Below are positions 1-9,555 of a DNA stretch of 64,000 nt, piece by piece. Made by a program: the position numbers and the translations under genes. Positions within the stretch are counted from its first letter, which is position 1; each line of letters starts with the position of its first letter. The notes beneath the pieces were generated by a model. The model made no database searches. It was not told the DNA's origin and saw only the letters and a list, made by a program, of their open reading frames with translations. Source of the stretch: LMUY01 sp965198895 (GTDB lineage: Bacteria; Pseudomonadota; Alphaproteobacteria; Acetobacterales; Acetobacteraceae); the NCBI GenBank assembly GCA_965198895.1, contig OZ240676.1, positions 3,348,001 to 3,412,000 on the forward strand. Direction: 5' to 3'.

Positions 1-36
1 GGCGGGACGAGCACCGGGGCGCCGACCACGACGGTG

Positions 37-815
37 TCACTCAACGGCGGAGCCACCGATGGTCACGCCGCCGTCGATCACGAAGGTCTGCCCGGTCGTG
101 AAGCTGCCGGCCGGGCTCGCCAGGAACACCGCGGCGCCGGCGATCTCGTCCGGTTCGCCGATGCGGGGCAGGGGGCTGTCCTTGACGCGCTTGGCCAGGA
201 TGTCCGGGTTCTCCCACAACGCGCGGGCGAAATCGGTGCGCACCAGCCCGGGGGCGATGCAGTTGGCGCGGATGTTCTTCTTGCCCCACTCCACCGCCAG
301 GTTGCGGACGATGGCCATGTCCGCCGCCTTGCTGATGCCGTAGGCGCCCAGGGTCGGCGTGCCCCGCAGCCCGGCGATCGAGCTGACCACGATGATCGAC
401 CCGCCGCCGCGCTCCGCCATCTGCGGCAGCACCATGTTGCAAAGCCAGAAGTTGGACCGGACGTTGCTGCCCATGATGCGGTCGAATGCGTCGTCCGGAC
501 AGTCGATCGACGGTCCGAAATACGGGTTCACCGCCGCGTTGCAGACCAGGATGTCGATCCCGCCCCAGTGCGCGATGGTGTCGTTCACCAGGCCCTGCAG
601 GTGGTCCTTGTGGCCTATGTTGGCGGGCAGCACGATCGCCTCGCCGCCTTTGGCCACGATGCCGGCCGCCACCGCCTCGCACGGCTCCTTCTTGCGGGAG
701 GAGACGACGACTTTGGCGCCGTGCTCCGCCATCCGCTCGGCGATCGCCCGGCCGATGCCCTTGGAGCTGCCGGTGATCAGCGCGACCTTGCCGGTGAGGT
801 CGAACAAGCCGCCCA

Positions 816-819
<4 letters not shown>
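37..819 (-). CDS. SDR-family NAD(P)-dependent oxidoreductase
   Basis: Classical short-chain dehydrogenase/reductase of 260 residues, the usual family length. The Rossmann glycine motif TGSSKGIG sits at residues 16-23, an NAA motif follows mid-protein, and the catalytic pair is YGISK (Tyr160, Lys164). Members reduce or oxidise alcohol/ketone groups with NAD(P)H in the cytoplasm; the substrate cannot be read from sequence. Its ATG overlaps the TGA of the upstream acyl-CoA dehydrogenase (ATGA, 816-819), so the two are probably co-translated and may act on the same acyl or hydroxyacyl substrate. That pathway link is inference from context. Confidence 0.9.
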
Positions 820-2051
<1,232 letters not shown>

Positions 2052-2202
2052 CTGCGTTCCTTCCCGACTTGCCGTCGTGCGGTATTTAGGGTGATACCGC
2101 CACGAAGCGCCGGGCCTGGCAAGCGCGCTCGAACCTGTTGTGCCAGTGCGGCGTTGGCAGGAATTACCCACGCGGCAGGCTCGCCCAAGGAGTGCCGGCA
2201 TT

Positions 2203-2784
2203 TTGTATTCCCTGCCCGAGTGGTTGAGCCTGCATGGGCACGATCCACTGCTCCAAGGCGTGCTGATCCTGCTCGGGACCTTCGTGCTGGAGGACGCAGC
2301 GACGATCCTTGCCGCCATGGACGTGCAGGTCGGCCAGGTGACCCTGTCCGTAGCCCTGGTGTCGCTATACCTCGGCATCGTGCTGGGCGATCTGGGCTTG
2401 TACGGGCTCGGCCGGCTGGCCGTGGCCACGCCGTGGGCCCGGCGGTGGGCTCCGCCGGAACGTTTCGGCCACAGCCGCGAGTGGCTCCAGAAGCACGTCG
2501 TGAAGGTCGTGTTCATCAGCCGCTTCCTGCCAGGGGCCCGGCTGCCGACCTACACGGCGTGCGGATACTTCCGTACCAGCTTCCGTCACTTCGCCCTGGC
2601 GGCGACCGGCGCAACGTTGATCTGGACCACCCTGTTGTTCAGCGTCTCGCTGCATCTGGGCCGTTACATGGCCGAACATCTTGGCGTTTGGCGTTGGGCT
2701 GGCATGGCCGGCTTCGCGTTGACCGTCATCTTGGCGGGTCGGATCGCAGTCCGGCTGCAACAGGCGGCACAACAGACACCATGA
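2203..2784 (+). CDS. DedA-family membrane protein
   Basis: Small integral membrane protein with several hydrophobic segments and the DedA signature SRFLPGARLPTY (Arg-Phe-x-Pro-Gly-x-Arg), placing it in the DedA/SNARE-associated (VTT) superfamily. Bacterial members are implicated in lipid carrier recycling, lipid scrambling and envelope homeostasis. An ATG at 2140 is in frame, but AAGGAG at 2187-2192 lies 10 bases before a TTG at 2203, after which the protein starts LYSLPEWL as family members do, so TTG is preferred. It runs in the same direction as, and 10 bases before, the ATP-grasp gene. The role is inferred from the family only. Confidence 0.75.
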   Translation: MYSLPEWLSLHGHDPLLQGVLILLGTFVLEDAATILAAMDVQVGQVTLSVALVSLYLGIVLGDLGLYGLGRLAVATPWARRWAPPERFGHSREWLQKHVVKVVFISRFLPGARLPTYTACGYFRTSFRHFALAATGATLIWTTLLFSVSLHLGRYMAEHLGVWRWAGMAGFALTVILAGRIAVRLQQAAQQTP

Positions 2785-2794
2785 ACCAGACACC

Positions 2795-3874
2795 ATGACT
2801 CAAACAGCCCTCCTTGCCCGCCCTGCCAAAGCCGCCCCGGAACGCGTGCTCTCACCGTTCGAGTTTTGGCCGGGCTGGGTGTTCTACGCGCCCGTGGTTG
2901 CCCAATGGATCTGGTTCGGCCTGCGCTACGGCGACATGAGCCTGCCGACCGCGGCCAACCCGACGATCGAGACCGGCGGGTTGTGCGGCGAGAGCAAGTC
3001 CGAGATCCTCGACATCGCCGGGCCGCAGGCGCGTGCCTGGATCGCGCCTTGGCTGGTGTTCCAGGCCGGCCTGGATGACCCGGCAGCCCTGGCCGAGGCG
3101 AGCGGGTTCGGCTGGCCGATGGTGCTGAAGCCGGATGTCGGCTGCAATGGCGCCGGCGTGAAGCTGGTGGCGGACGCCGCCGCGCTGGCCGTCGCCGTCC
3201 GTGGCTACCCAGCGGGCGTGCGGATGCTGCTGCAGAAATACGTGCCCGAACCCGGCGAGGCCGGCCTATTCTACATCCGCTTCCCGCACGAGACGGTCGG
3301 CCGGGTCACCTCGGTGACGCTAAAATTTGCGCCCTCCGTCACCGGCGACGGCCGCTCGACGCTCGAGGCGCTGGTGTTGGCGGACCCGCGGGCCGGCAAG
3401 GTGCCGCATCTGTACCTGCCCCGGCTCGGCGCCCGGCGCAGCCAGGTGCCGCCGGCTGGCGAGGTCGTGCCGCTGGTGTTCACCGGCAACCACTGCAAGG
3501 GCTCGGTGTTCGTGAACGGCGCGGACACGATCACCCCGGCCCTGGTTCGCCAGGTGGACGAGATCGCCCGCGACATCCCGGGGTTCCATTTCGGCCGGAT
3601 CGATGTGCGGTACGGCTCGGAAGCGGCGCTTCGGCTGGGGCGCGACTTCACCATCATCGAGGTGAACGGCGCCGGGTCGGAGGCAACGCACATCTGGGAC
3701 GCTCGCTGCACCCTGCGCGAGGCATACGCGACCCAGTTCGCGCATTACCGTGCGGCATGGGAGATAGGCCGGGTAAATCGTGCGGCGGGGCATCGGCCCA
3801 GCGGGCTGCGCACCATGTATGAGAAATGGCGGCTGCAGCGCAGGCTGATGGCGTCGTACCCCACCAACGACTGA
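2795..3874 (+). CDS. ATP-grasp domain protein
   Basis: A 359-residue protein whose centre and C-terminus resemble ATP-grasp ligases. There is an ATP-binding lysine region (MVLKPDVGCNGAGVK), a central acidic/metal region (GRIDVRYG), and an Asn-containing metal site near the end (FTIIEVNGAGSEA). The N-terminus has an aromatic, partly hydrophobic stretch (FWPGWVFYAPVV) that could associate with membrane. ATP-grasp enzymes join a carboxylate to an amine or thiol with ATP; the partners here are unknown. It follows the DedA gene by 10 bases and precedes the OYE gene by 8, so the three may be co-transcribed. D-Ala-D-Ala-ligase-like folding is likely, but a peptidoglycan role is not supported. Confidence 0.7.
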   Translation: MTQTALLARPAKAAPERVLSPFEFWPGWVFYAPVVAQWIWFGLRYGDMSLPTAANPTIETGGLCGESKSEILDIAGPQARAWIAPWLVFQAGLDDPAALAEASGFGWPMVLKPDVGCNGAGVKLVADAAALAVAVRGYPAGVRMLLQKYVPEPGEAGLFYIRFPHETVGRVTSVTLKFAPSVTGDGRSTLEALVLADPRAGKVPHLYLPRLGARRSQVPPAGEVVPLVFTGNHCKGSVFVNGADTITPALVRQVDEIARDIPGFHFGRIDVRYGSEAALRLGRDFTIIEVNGAGSEATHIWDARCTLREAYATQFAHYRAAWEIGRVNRAAGHRPSGLRTMYEKWRLQRRLMASYPTND

Positions 3875-3882
3875 GGCCCTGC

Positions 3883-4980
3883 ATGACCGAAACCGACCTA
3901 TTCCAGCCCGTCACCATGGGTGAGTTGACGCTTGCCAATCGCATCGTCATGGCGCCGTTGACCCGAAGCCGCGCCGGCAAGGGCGACGTACAAGGCCCGA
4001 TGAACGCCGAGTACTATGCCCAGCGCGCCAGTGCCGGCCTGATCGTGTCCGAAGCCACCAACATCTCCCAGCAGGGCAAGGGCTACGCCTACACGCCCGG
4101 CATCTACACCGACGAGCAGGTCGCCGGCTGGCGCATCGTGACGGACGCGGTGCACGCTAAGGGTGGCTTGATCGTCTGCCAATTGTGGCATGTGGGCCGC
4201 ATCAGCCACCCGTCGCTGCAGCCCGGTGGCGGTTTGCCGGTGTCCGCCTCGGCGGTGTTGCCGAAAGGGCAGGCCTTCACCGAGACCGGGTTCCAGCCCC
4301 TGGTGACCCCACGCGCGCTGGAGACGTCCGAGATCCCGGGCTTGATCGAGGATTACCGCCACGCCGCCGAGTGCGCCAAGCGGGCCGGCTTCGATGGCGT
4401 CGAGATCCACGCCGCCAATGGCTACCTGCTGGAGCAGTTCCTCCGCACCCACACCAACCACCGCACCGACCAGTACGGCGGCAGCATCGAGAATCGTGTC
4501 CGCTTGACGCTGGAGGTCACCGAGGCCGTCGTCGGCGTGTGGGGTGGCAGCCGGGTCGGCATCCGCCTCTCGCCCGTGAGCCCGGCGAACGACATGGCCG
4601 AATTCGAGGCCGCGCAGGCGCTGTACGACCAGGTCGTGGCGGGGATCGAGCGCCATGGGCTCGGCTACATGCACATCATCGAGGGCGCCACCCAGGGCCC
4701 ACGCGACAGCTCGCCGTTCGACTACGTGAAGATCCGCAAGATGTTCAGCGGCTTGTACATGGCCAACAACGGGTATGACCTGACGCTGGCGGAAGAGGCT
4801 CGGCAGGAACTGAAGGTGGACCTGGTCGCCTTCGGCCGTGCGTTCATCACCAATCCGGACCTGGTCGAGCGTCTGCGGGAGGGCCTGCCGTTGGCCCCGT
4901 CCAGCGACAAGACGCACTGGTACGGCGGTGGTGCCGAGGGTTACACCGACTACGCGCCGGCCACCCAGAAGGCCGCCTGA
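3883..4980 (+). CDS. Old Yellow Enzyme family alkene reductase (NemA-like)
   Basis: FMN-dependent ene-reductase of 365 residues. The TIM-barrel landmarks are visible: LANRIVMAPLTRSRA near the N-terminus, QLWHVGRISHP, the substrate-binding HAANGYLLEQFL with the His/Asn pair, RTDQYGGSIENR, and the C-terminal phosphate site VAFGRAFITNPDL. The family reduces activated alkenes, maleimides, nitrate esters and similar electrophiles with NADPH. The ATG at 3883 starts MTETDLFQPV, matching family N-termini; an in-frame upstream ATG at 3826 lies inside the ATP-grasp gene. It is probably a detoxification enzyme, but the substrate is not determinable. Confidence 0.92.
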   Translation: MTETDLFQPVTMGELTLANRIVMAPLTRSRAGKGDVQGPMNAEYYAQRASAGLIVSEATNISQQGKGYAYTPGIYTDEQVAGWRIVTDAVHAKGGLIVCQLWHVGRISHPSLQPGGGLPVSASAVLPKGQAFTETGFQPLVTPRALETSEIPGLIEDYRHAAECAKRAGFDGVEIHAANGYLLEQFLRTHTNHRTDQYGGSIENRVRLTLEVTEAVVGVWGGSRVGIRLSPVSPANDMAEFEAAQALYDQVVAGIERHGLGYMHIIEGATQGPRDSSPFDYVKIRKMFSGLYMANNGYDLTLAEEARQELKVDLVAFGRAFITNPDLVERLREGLPLAPSSDKTHWYGGGAEGYTDYAPATQKAA

Positions 4981-5026
4981 GGCCTAGGCCAGCGCGTCAA
5001 CCGAGCGAGTCCATCCTACAGGTATG

Positions 5027-5088
5027 GCGTAGGGTGGGCTTTAGCCCACCACTTTGCTGAGGCTGGTGGGCTGAAGCCCACCCTACGC
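5027..5088. repeat. Inverted repeat of a 24-nt interspersed palindromic element
   Basis: Two 24-base arms, 5027-5050 and 5065-5088, are reverse complements with a single mismatch and are separated by 14 bases. Each arm is itself partly palindromic around the core GTGGGCTTYAGCCCAC. A 22-base half-copy lies at 32600-32621. It fills much of the gap between the OYE gene and uppP. It could fold into a strong RNA hairpin and act as a terminator, but there is no T-tract, so the repeat nature is more certain than any function. Confidence 0.85.
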
Positions 5089-5198
5089 CTCTCCCGCCCG
5101 TCGGAGGTCGCGCCCGGGGTGACGCCGCTCACGGCGAGCCTTGTCATGGCTGGCTAGTTCCGGCACGAACTCGCCCCTGTCGTTGGAGTAGCGAGTCG

Positions 5199-6038
5199 AT
5201 GGATACGGTGCAGGCCGTGGTGATCGCGGTCATCCAGGGCGCGACGGAGCTCTTCCCGGTCAGCAGCCTCGGCCACGCCGTCATCCTGCCGGCGCTGCTG
5301 GGCTGGTCGCTGGACCAGGCATCCGCGGCGTTCCTGCCATTCCTGGTCATGCTGCATGTCGGCACGGCGTTGGCGCTGCTCGGCTTCTTCTGGCGCGACT
5401 GGCTGGCGCTGGGACTGGGCATCCTCGGGCTCTCCGGCCCGCACCAGAATGCCGAGAGCCGGCGGGTGTTCGTGCTCATCGTGGTCGCGACCATCCCCGC
5501 CGTCGTCGTGGGCTTCGCGCTGGAGCACTACGTCCGCTCGCTGTTCGCCTCGCCGCTACTGGCGGCCGTGTTCCTGGCGGTCAACGGGCTGCTGCTGTTG
5601 TTCGGTGAGCGCCTGCGGGCCGGCGGTGCGGATCGGCCGCTGTCCAGCCTCAGGGTCATGGACGCCCTGGTGATCGGCGTCTGGCAGTGCGCCGCGCTGA
5701 TCCCCGGCATCTCCCGCTCCGGGTCCACCATCGTCGGCGGCCTGCTGCGGGGGGTGACGCATGAGGGATCGGCGCATTTCTCGTTCCTGATCGCGACCCC
5801 GATCATCCTGGGCGCCACGGTGCTCGAGGTGCCCAAGCTGCTGCACGCAGACATGCCACCGGGCACGCTGCAATTGTCGCTGATCGCCGCGGTGGTGGCC
5901 GGGGTGGTCGCGCTGTTGAGCACCGCGTTCCTGATGCGGTATTTCCGCAACAACGACCGCTGGGCGCTCAACCCGTTCGCCTATTACTGCATCGCGGCCG
6001 GTGTGCTCTCGCTGGTCTACCTGGAGTATGTTGCTTGA
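5199..6038 (+). CDS. uppP: Undecaprenyl-diphosphatase UppP/BacA
   Basis: Integral membrane phosphatase of 279 residues that dephosphorylates undecaprenyl pyrophosphate to recycle the lipid carrier for peptidoglycan and polysaccharide export; overexpression in other bacteria gives bacitracin resistance. The first conserved motif is GATELFPVSSLGH (canonical GxTExLPxSSxGH) with its catalytic Glu, and the second is IPGISRSGSTI with the conserved Arg/Ser. Multiple hydrophobic helices span the length. The stop TGA overlaps the TTG start of the following SGNH hydrolase, so the two are likely co-translated. Confidence 0.93.
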   Translation: MDTVQAVVIAVIQGATELFPVSSLGHAVILPALLGWSLDQASAAFLPFLVMLHVGTALALLGFFWRDWLALGLGILGLSGPHQNAESRRVFVLIVVATIPAVVVGFALEHYVRSLFASPLLAAVFLAVNGLLLLFGERLRAGGADRPLSSLRVMDALVIGVWQCAALIPGISRSGSTIVGGLLRGVTHEGSAHFSFLIATPIILGATVLEVPKLLHADMPPGTLQLSLIAAVVAGVVALLSTAFLMRYFRNNDRWALNPFAYYCIAAGVLSLVYLEYVA

Positions 6039-6787
6039 AGCGACGCCTTGCCCTGATCCTCGCCGCGGTCCTGGCTGGTGCCGCCGGCCCGGCGGCCAAC
6101 CCGCTGTCGCGCGACAACCTGCCCTGGTGGCACGCCCGCCACGAGGAGAAGCTGGCCCGCGTCCGCCAGGGCCATGTCGACCTGGTGTTCCTCGGCGACT
6201 CCATCATGCAGGATTGGGAGGAGAGCGGCCCACCCGATTGGCGCGATTTCGCCCCGCAATGGCAGCGCTTTTATGGCGACCGGAACGCGGTCAATCTCGG
6301 CTTCAAGGGCGACACGACCGCCAGCCTGCTATGGCGCATGCAGCACGGCGAGATCGACGGAATCCAACCGAAAGCGGCCGTGGTGCTGATCGGTGCCAAC
6401 AACAACGGCCGCGTCCACTGGTCCGCCGACCAGACGCTGGAGGGCATCGCCGCCGTCATGGCCGAAGCCCACCGCAAGCTGCCCACGACGAAGATCCTGC
6501 TGCTTTCGGTGCTGCCGTCGGAACGCTCGGCCTGGGTGGACCAGACCACCGCCGAGATCAACCACGGCCTGGCCGAGCGCTATGGCCACGGCCAGGACCC
6601 GCTGGTGACCTACATGGACGTTACGGGTTTGTTCATGAAGGATGGCAAGTTGGACCGTGCTGCGTTTCTGGACGGCTATCTGACCCCGCCGGACCCGTTG
6701 CTGCACCCCACGGCACAGATGCAGGCAAAGCTATCCGCCGCAATCGAGCCCACGCTCGCCAAGATGCTGGGGGACCGGCCGCACTGA
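6035..6787 (+). CDS. Exported SGNH/GDSL-family hydrolase
   Basis: A 250-residue serine hydrolase of the GDSL/SGNH group (platelet-activating-factor acetylhydrolase IB-like). Block I is LVFLGDSIMQDW with the nucleophilic Ser, block III is VLIGANNNGR, and a PTAQMQ segment near the end occupies the block V position, although the usual DxxH is not clear there. A Lys/Arg start followed by an Ala-rich hydrophobic stretch (KRRLALILAAVLAGAA) looks like a signal peptide. The start is a TTG at 6035 overlapping the uppP stop. It is likely periplasmic; natural substrates of this group include acetyl esters on sugars or lipids. Confidence 0.78.
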   Translation: MKRRLALILAAVLAGAAGPAANPLSRDNLPWWHARHEEKLARVRQGHVDLVFLGDSIMQDWEESGPPDWRDFAPQWQRFYGDRNAVNLGFKGDTTASLLWRMQHGEIDGIQPKAAVVLIGANNNGRVHWSADQTLEGIAAVMAEAHRKLPTTKILLLSVLPSERSAWVDQTTAEINHGLAERYGHGQDPLVTYMDVTGLFMKDGKLDRAAFLDGYLTPPDPLLHPTAQMQAKLSAAIEPTLAKMLGDRPH

Positions 6788-6821
6788 ATCGATCGAGACT
6801 CGAGCGCCTTCCGCCGGAGCG

Positions 6822-7532
6822 CTAAACCTCCAGCCAGTCCCGGCGCACGCCCGCATCGGCGGCCAGTTCGGCCGGCGTGCCTTCGAACACGATCCGCCCA
6901 TGGCCCATCACATACAACCGGCGGGAAATCGCCAATGCGATGGCGAGCTTCTGCTCCACCAGCAGGATCGTGGTTCCCCGCGCCGCCACCGCCACCAACA
7001 GGTCGCGCACGCGGTCGACCATCTGCGGCGCCAAGCCCTCGGTCGGCTCATCCACCATCACCAGCGCCGGGCTGCCCATCAGGGTGCGGCAGATCGCCAG
7101 CATCTGCTGTTCCCCACCAGAGAGGGCTCCGGCCGGGGCATTGGCGCGTTCCTTTAGCCGCGGGAACAACTCGTAGGCATCGGCCAGAGTGTAGTTGCCG
7201 CCGGGGCCGCGCTTCTCGCCGAGCAGCAGGTTTTGCAGCGTGGTCAGGTCCGGAAAGATCGCGCGGTCCTCCGGCACGTAGCCCAGCCCGCGCCGCGCGA
7301 TCAGATGGGGTTGCAGGTGGCAGATATCGTGGCCGTCGAACACCACCCGGCCCTTGCGCACCACCCCGCCCATGATCGCCTTCAGCGTCGTGGACCGTCC
7401 GGCGCCGTTGCGGCCGAGTATGGCGACGATCTCGCCTTTGCCGACATGCAGGTCCACGCCCCGCAGCACCTGGCTCTTGCCGTACCAGGCGTCCAGGCCT
7501 TGGACTTCAAGCATCGGCGCCGGGTTCAGCAT
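6822..7532 (-). CDS. livF: Branched-chain amino acid/amide-type ABC transporter ATPase, LivF-like, with Arg in Walker A
   Basis: ATP-binding subunit of 236 residues, last gene of the importer operon. LivF features are the SYGKSQVL-like start, signature LSGGEQQML, Walker B LVMVDEPTEGL and an H-loop region. The Walker A reads GRNGAGRST: the normally invariant Lys is Arg (CGG codon complement at 7395-7397). Its ATG lies inside the last codons of livG (ATGCTGA), so it is translationally coupled. The other ATPase of the pair (LivG) has a canonical Walker A, so the transporter may hydrolyse ATP asymmetrically, which is inference. Substrate is unknown; the symbol denotes the family. Confidence 0.85.
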   Translation of the reverse strand: MLNPAPMLEVQGLDAWYGKSQVLRGVDLHVGKGEIVAILGRNGAGRSTTLKAIMGGVVRKGRVVFDGHDICHLQPHLIARRGLGYVPEDRAIFPDLTTLQNLLLGEKRGPGGNYTLADAYELFPRLKERANAPAGALSGGEQQMLAICRTLMGSPALVMVDEPTEGLAPQMVDRVRDLLVAVAARGTTILLVEQKLAIALAISRRLYVMGHGRIVFEGTPAELAADAGVRRDWLEV

Positions 7533-8284
7533 AGGGCGTCCGCCGCCGTGCCGAGATACGCCGTGCGGACCGCGGCATTGCCGCGCACCTCGGCCGGTGG
7601 GCCAGAGGCAATCACCTGCCCATCCGCGAGCACCGTGATGCGGTCGGCCAGGTCGAACACCACGCCCAGATCGTGCTCGATCATCACCAGCGTCTTGCCT
7701 TCCGTGACCCGGCGGATCAGCGCCACGGCCCGCTCCGTCTCGGCATTGCTCATCCCAGCGGTCGGCTCGTCCAGCAGGATGGTCGAGGCGCCACCCGCCA
7801 CCGCCACGCCGATCTCCAAAGCCCGCTGGTCGGCATAGGCGAGCGCCCCCGCCAACACGTCGCGACGCGCCGCCAACCCGATCAACTCCAGCATTTCGGT
7901 TGCCCGCGCGTTCAGTGGTTTGTACCCGCTGACCGCACGCCAGAAATTGTAACCCGCGCCCATCGAGTGCATCGCGGCGCCGCGGAGATTCTCGTACACC
8001 GTCATGCGGGGGAACAGCGATGTCACCTGGAACGAGCGCGACAGGCCGCGCTGGCTGATCACGTGCGACGGCAGACCGGTGATGTCCTGGCCGTTCAGCA
8101 GGATGCTGCCGCCGTCCGGCGCGAAGCGGCCGCTGATCAGGTGAAAGAACGTGCTCTTGCCGGCCCCGTTCGGACCGATCACCGCGTGGCGTTCACCGGC
8201 GGCGATCTCGAGCGTGACGCCCTTGATGATCTCGGTTGCACCAAAACTCTTGCGCAGGTCACGGATGGCGAGGGCCACACTCAT
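7526..8284 (-). CDS. livG: Branched-chain amino acid/amide-type ABC transporter ATPase, LivG-like
   Basis: ATPase of 252 residues with canonical Walker A GPNGAGKST, a YADQRALEIG segment at the position of the LivG signature loop (the usual LSGGQ-like sequence is degenerate, reading GALAYADQR), Walker B TILLDEPTAGM and H-loop MIEHDLGVV. The frame is open far upstream, but the protein begins at MSVALAIRDLRKSFG, where the ATG at 8284 overlaps the livM stop (ATGA). It couples ATP hydrolysis to import through LivH/LivM at the inner membrane. Confidence 0.87.
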   Translation of the reverse strand: MSVALAIRDLRKSFGATEIIKGVTLEIAAGERHAVIGPNGAGKSTFFHLISGRFAPDGGSILLNGQDITGLPSHVISQRGLSRSFQVTSLFPRMTVYENLRGAAMHSMGAGYNFWRAVSGYKPLNARATEMLELIGLAARRDVLAGALAYADQRALEIGVAVAGGASTILLDEPTAGMSNAETERAVALIRRVTEGKTLVMIEHDLGVVFDLADRITVLADGQVIASGPPAEVRGNAAVRTAYLGTAADALC

Positions 8285-9555
8285 GCCTGCATTGCCGCGA
8301 TCTGCGCCTGCCAAGCCGCCCGCGCCACCGGCCAGAATCGCCGCAGCAGCAAGACACCCGCGAAGAAGAGCACGAGACCGATGGCCCATTGCCCAAACTC
8401 GTGGGGATGTGCGTCCATGAACAGCAGCTTGCCGCCGGAGGCGCCGTTGCGCTCCGCTTGCAGACGGAACGCCAACTCCGCGAGGAACACGACGCCCCCG
8501 ACCGTCAGCACCAGCCCGGGAATCTGCGCCACGTAGGACGGCAGCACCCGGCCAAGCCGGCCGGCGCGCCACAGCGGGGTGTGGGCGAGGATGATGCCGG
8601 ACAGGCCGCCCGGTGCCCAGATGACGGCCGCGATGAACAGCAGGCCGTCGTACAGCTGCCAGGCGTCGGTGATGGTCGACAGCGCCACCTGCAGGAAGGT
8701 CACCAGGATCGCCCCCAACACAGGGCCCCAGAAGGTGCCGACGCCGCCGATGAAGGTCATCAGCAGCACCGCACCCGACGCTTCGGAGGAAATGTTGGAC
8801 GAGGTGACGATCTCGTCGTTCAGCGCCTGCAGCCCGCCCGCGACGCCCGCGAACAGGCCGGACAGGATGAACACCAAATAGCGCACGCTGGCCGGATTGT
8901 AGCCGATGAAGCCGACGCGCTCGGCATTGTCGCGCACGGCGTTCGCCAGGCGACCGAGCGGCGTGCCGGTGTAGCGCCACATCAGGAAGGCGCAGCCGAA
9001 CGCCCAGGCGGCGATCAGGAAATAGACGTGGAACTCGCTGCCGAAATCGAAGCCGAACAGTGCCGGGCCGTCGGAGCGATCGCCGTTGATGCCCTCCTCG
9101 CCGCCGAACACCGAGGGGAACATCAGCACGAAGGTCGCGGCTAGTTCGGCGAGTCCCAGCGTGATCATCGCGAACGCCGTCTCGCCCCGCTTGCACGCGA
9201 CCGACCCGGCGAGCACCGCCGCCACCAACCCGCCCGCCGCGCCGACCAGTGGCAGCAGCGGGGCCGGCATCGGCCAGCCGTTGCCGGCCGCGCGCATGGC
9301 ATGCATAGCGGCAAATCCGCCGAAACCGAGGAAGACCGCGTGGCCGAAATCCAGCATGCCGCCCTGGCCAAGCAGCATGTTGAACGAGAGCGCAAAGACG
9401 ATACCGATGCCCATCCGGCAGAGCAGCGACAGGCCGAACCCGCTGGACAGCAGGAATGGCGCCACGATCGCCGCGATCGCAACCAGCAGCCACGGGATCG
9501 CGGCGCGAGCCATGGAGCGCCCGCGGAGCGGCATGGCGGCGGTGGTGACGCTCAT
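8281..9555 (-). CDS. livM: Branched-chain amino acid/amide-type ABC transporter permease, LivM-like
   Basis: Permease of 424 residues with about ten hydrophobic segments and the LivM hallmark SFNMLLGQGGMLDFGHAVF, where substrate-importer permeases carry GxxSxGHAxF. At about 424 residues it is longer than many LivM proteins, because of an extra hydrophobic and partly charged C-terminal section (about residues 330-424) beyond the usual permease core. The start is set at the ATG at 9555, which overlaps the livH stop (ATGA), although the frame is open further upstream. Confidence 0.85.
   Translation of the reverse strand: MSVTTAAMPLRGRSMARAAIPWLLVAIAAIVAPFLLSSGFGLSLLCRMGIGIVFALSFNMLLGQGGMLDFGHAVFLGFGGFAAMHAMRAAGNGWPMPAPLLPLVGAAGGLVAAVLAGSVACKRGETAFAMITLGLAELAATFVLMFPSVFGGEEGINGDRSDGPALFGFDFGSEFHVYFLIAAWAFGCAFLMWRYTGTPLGRLANAVRDNAERVGFIGYNPASVRYLVFILSGLFAGVAGGLQALNDEIVTSSNISSEASGAVLLMTFIGGVGTFWGPVLGAILVTFLQVALSTITDAWQLYDGLLFIAAVIWAPGGLSGIILAHTPLWRAGRLGRVLPSYVAQIPGLVLTVGGVVFLAELAFRLQAERNGASGGKLLFMDAHPHEFGQWAIGLVLFFAGVLLLRRFWPVARAAWQAQIAAMQA

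Noticed and set aside
2052..2516. N-terminal extension of about 155 residues on the acyl-CoA dehydrogenase frame
   Set aside because: The extension is Arg/Ser/Pro-rich without acyl-CoA dehydrogenase similarity, lies antisense to the DedA gene, and family homology begins exactly at the ATG at 2051.
8285..9493. Fusion of LivM and LivG suggested by one long open frame (7526-9493)
   Set aside because: The upstream part of that frame is an Arg/Gly-rich out-of-frame shadow of livM; the true LivM lies in another frame and ends with an ATGA overlap at 8281-8284.
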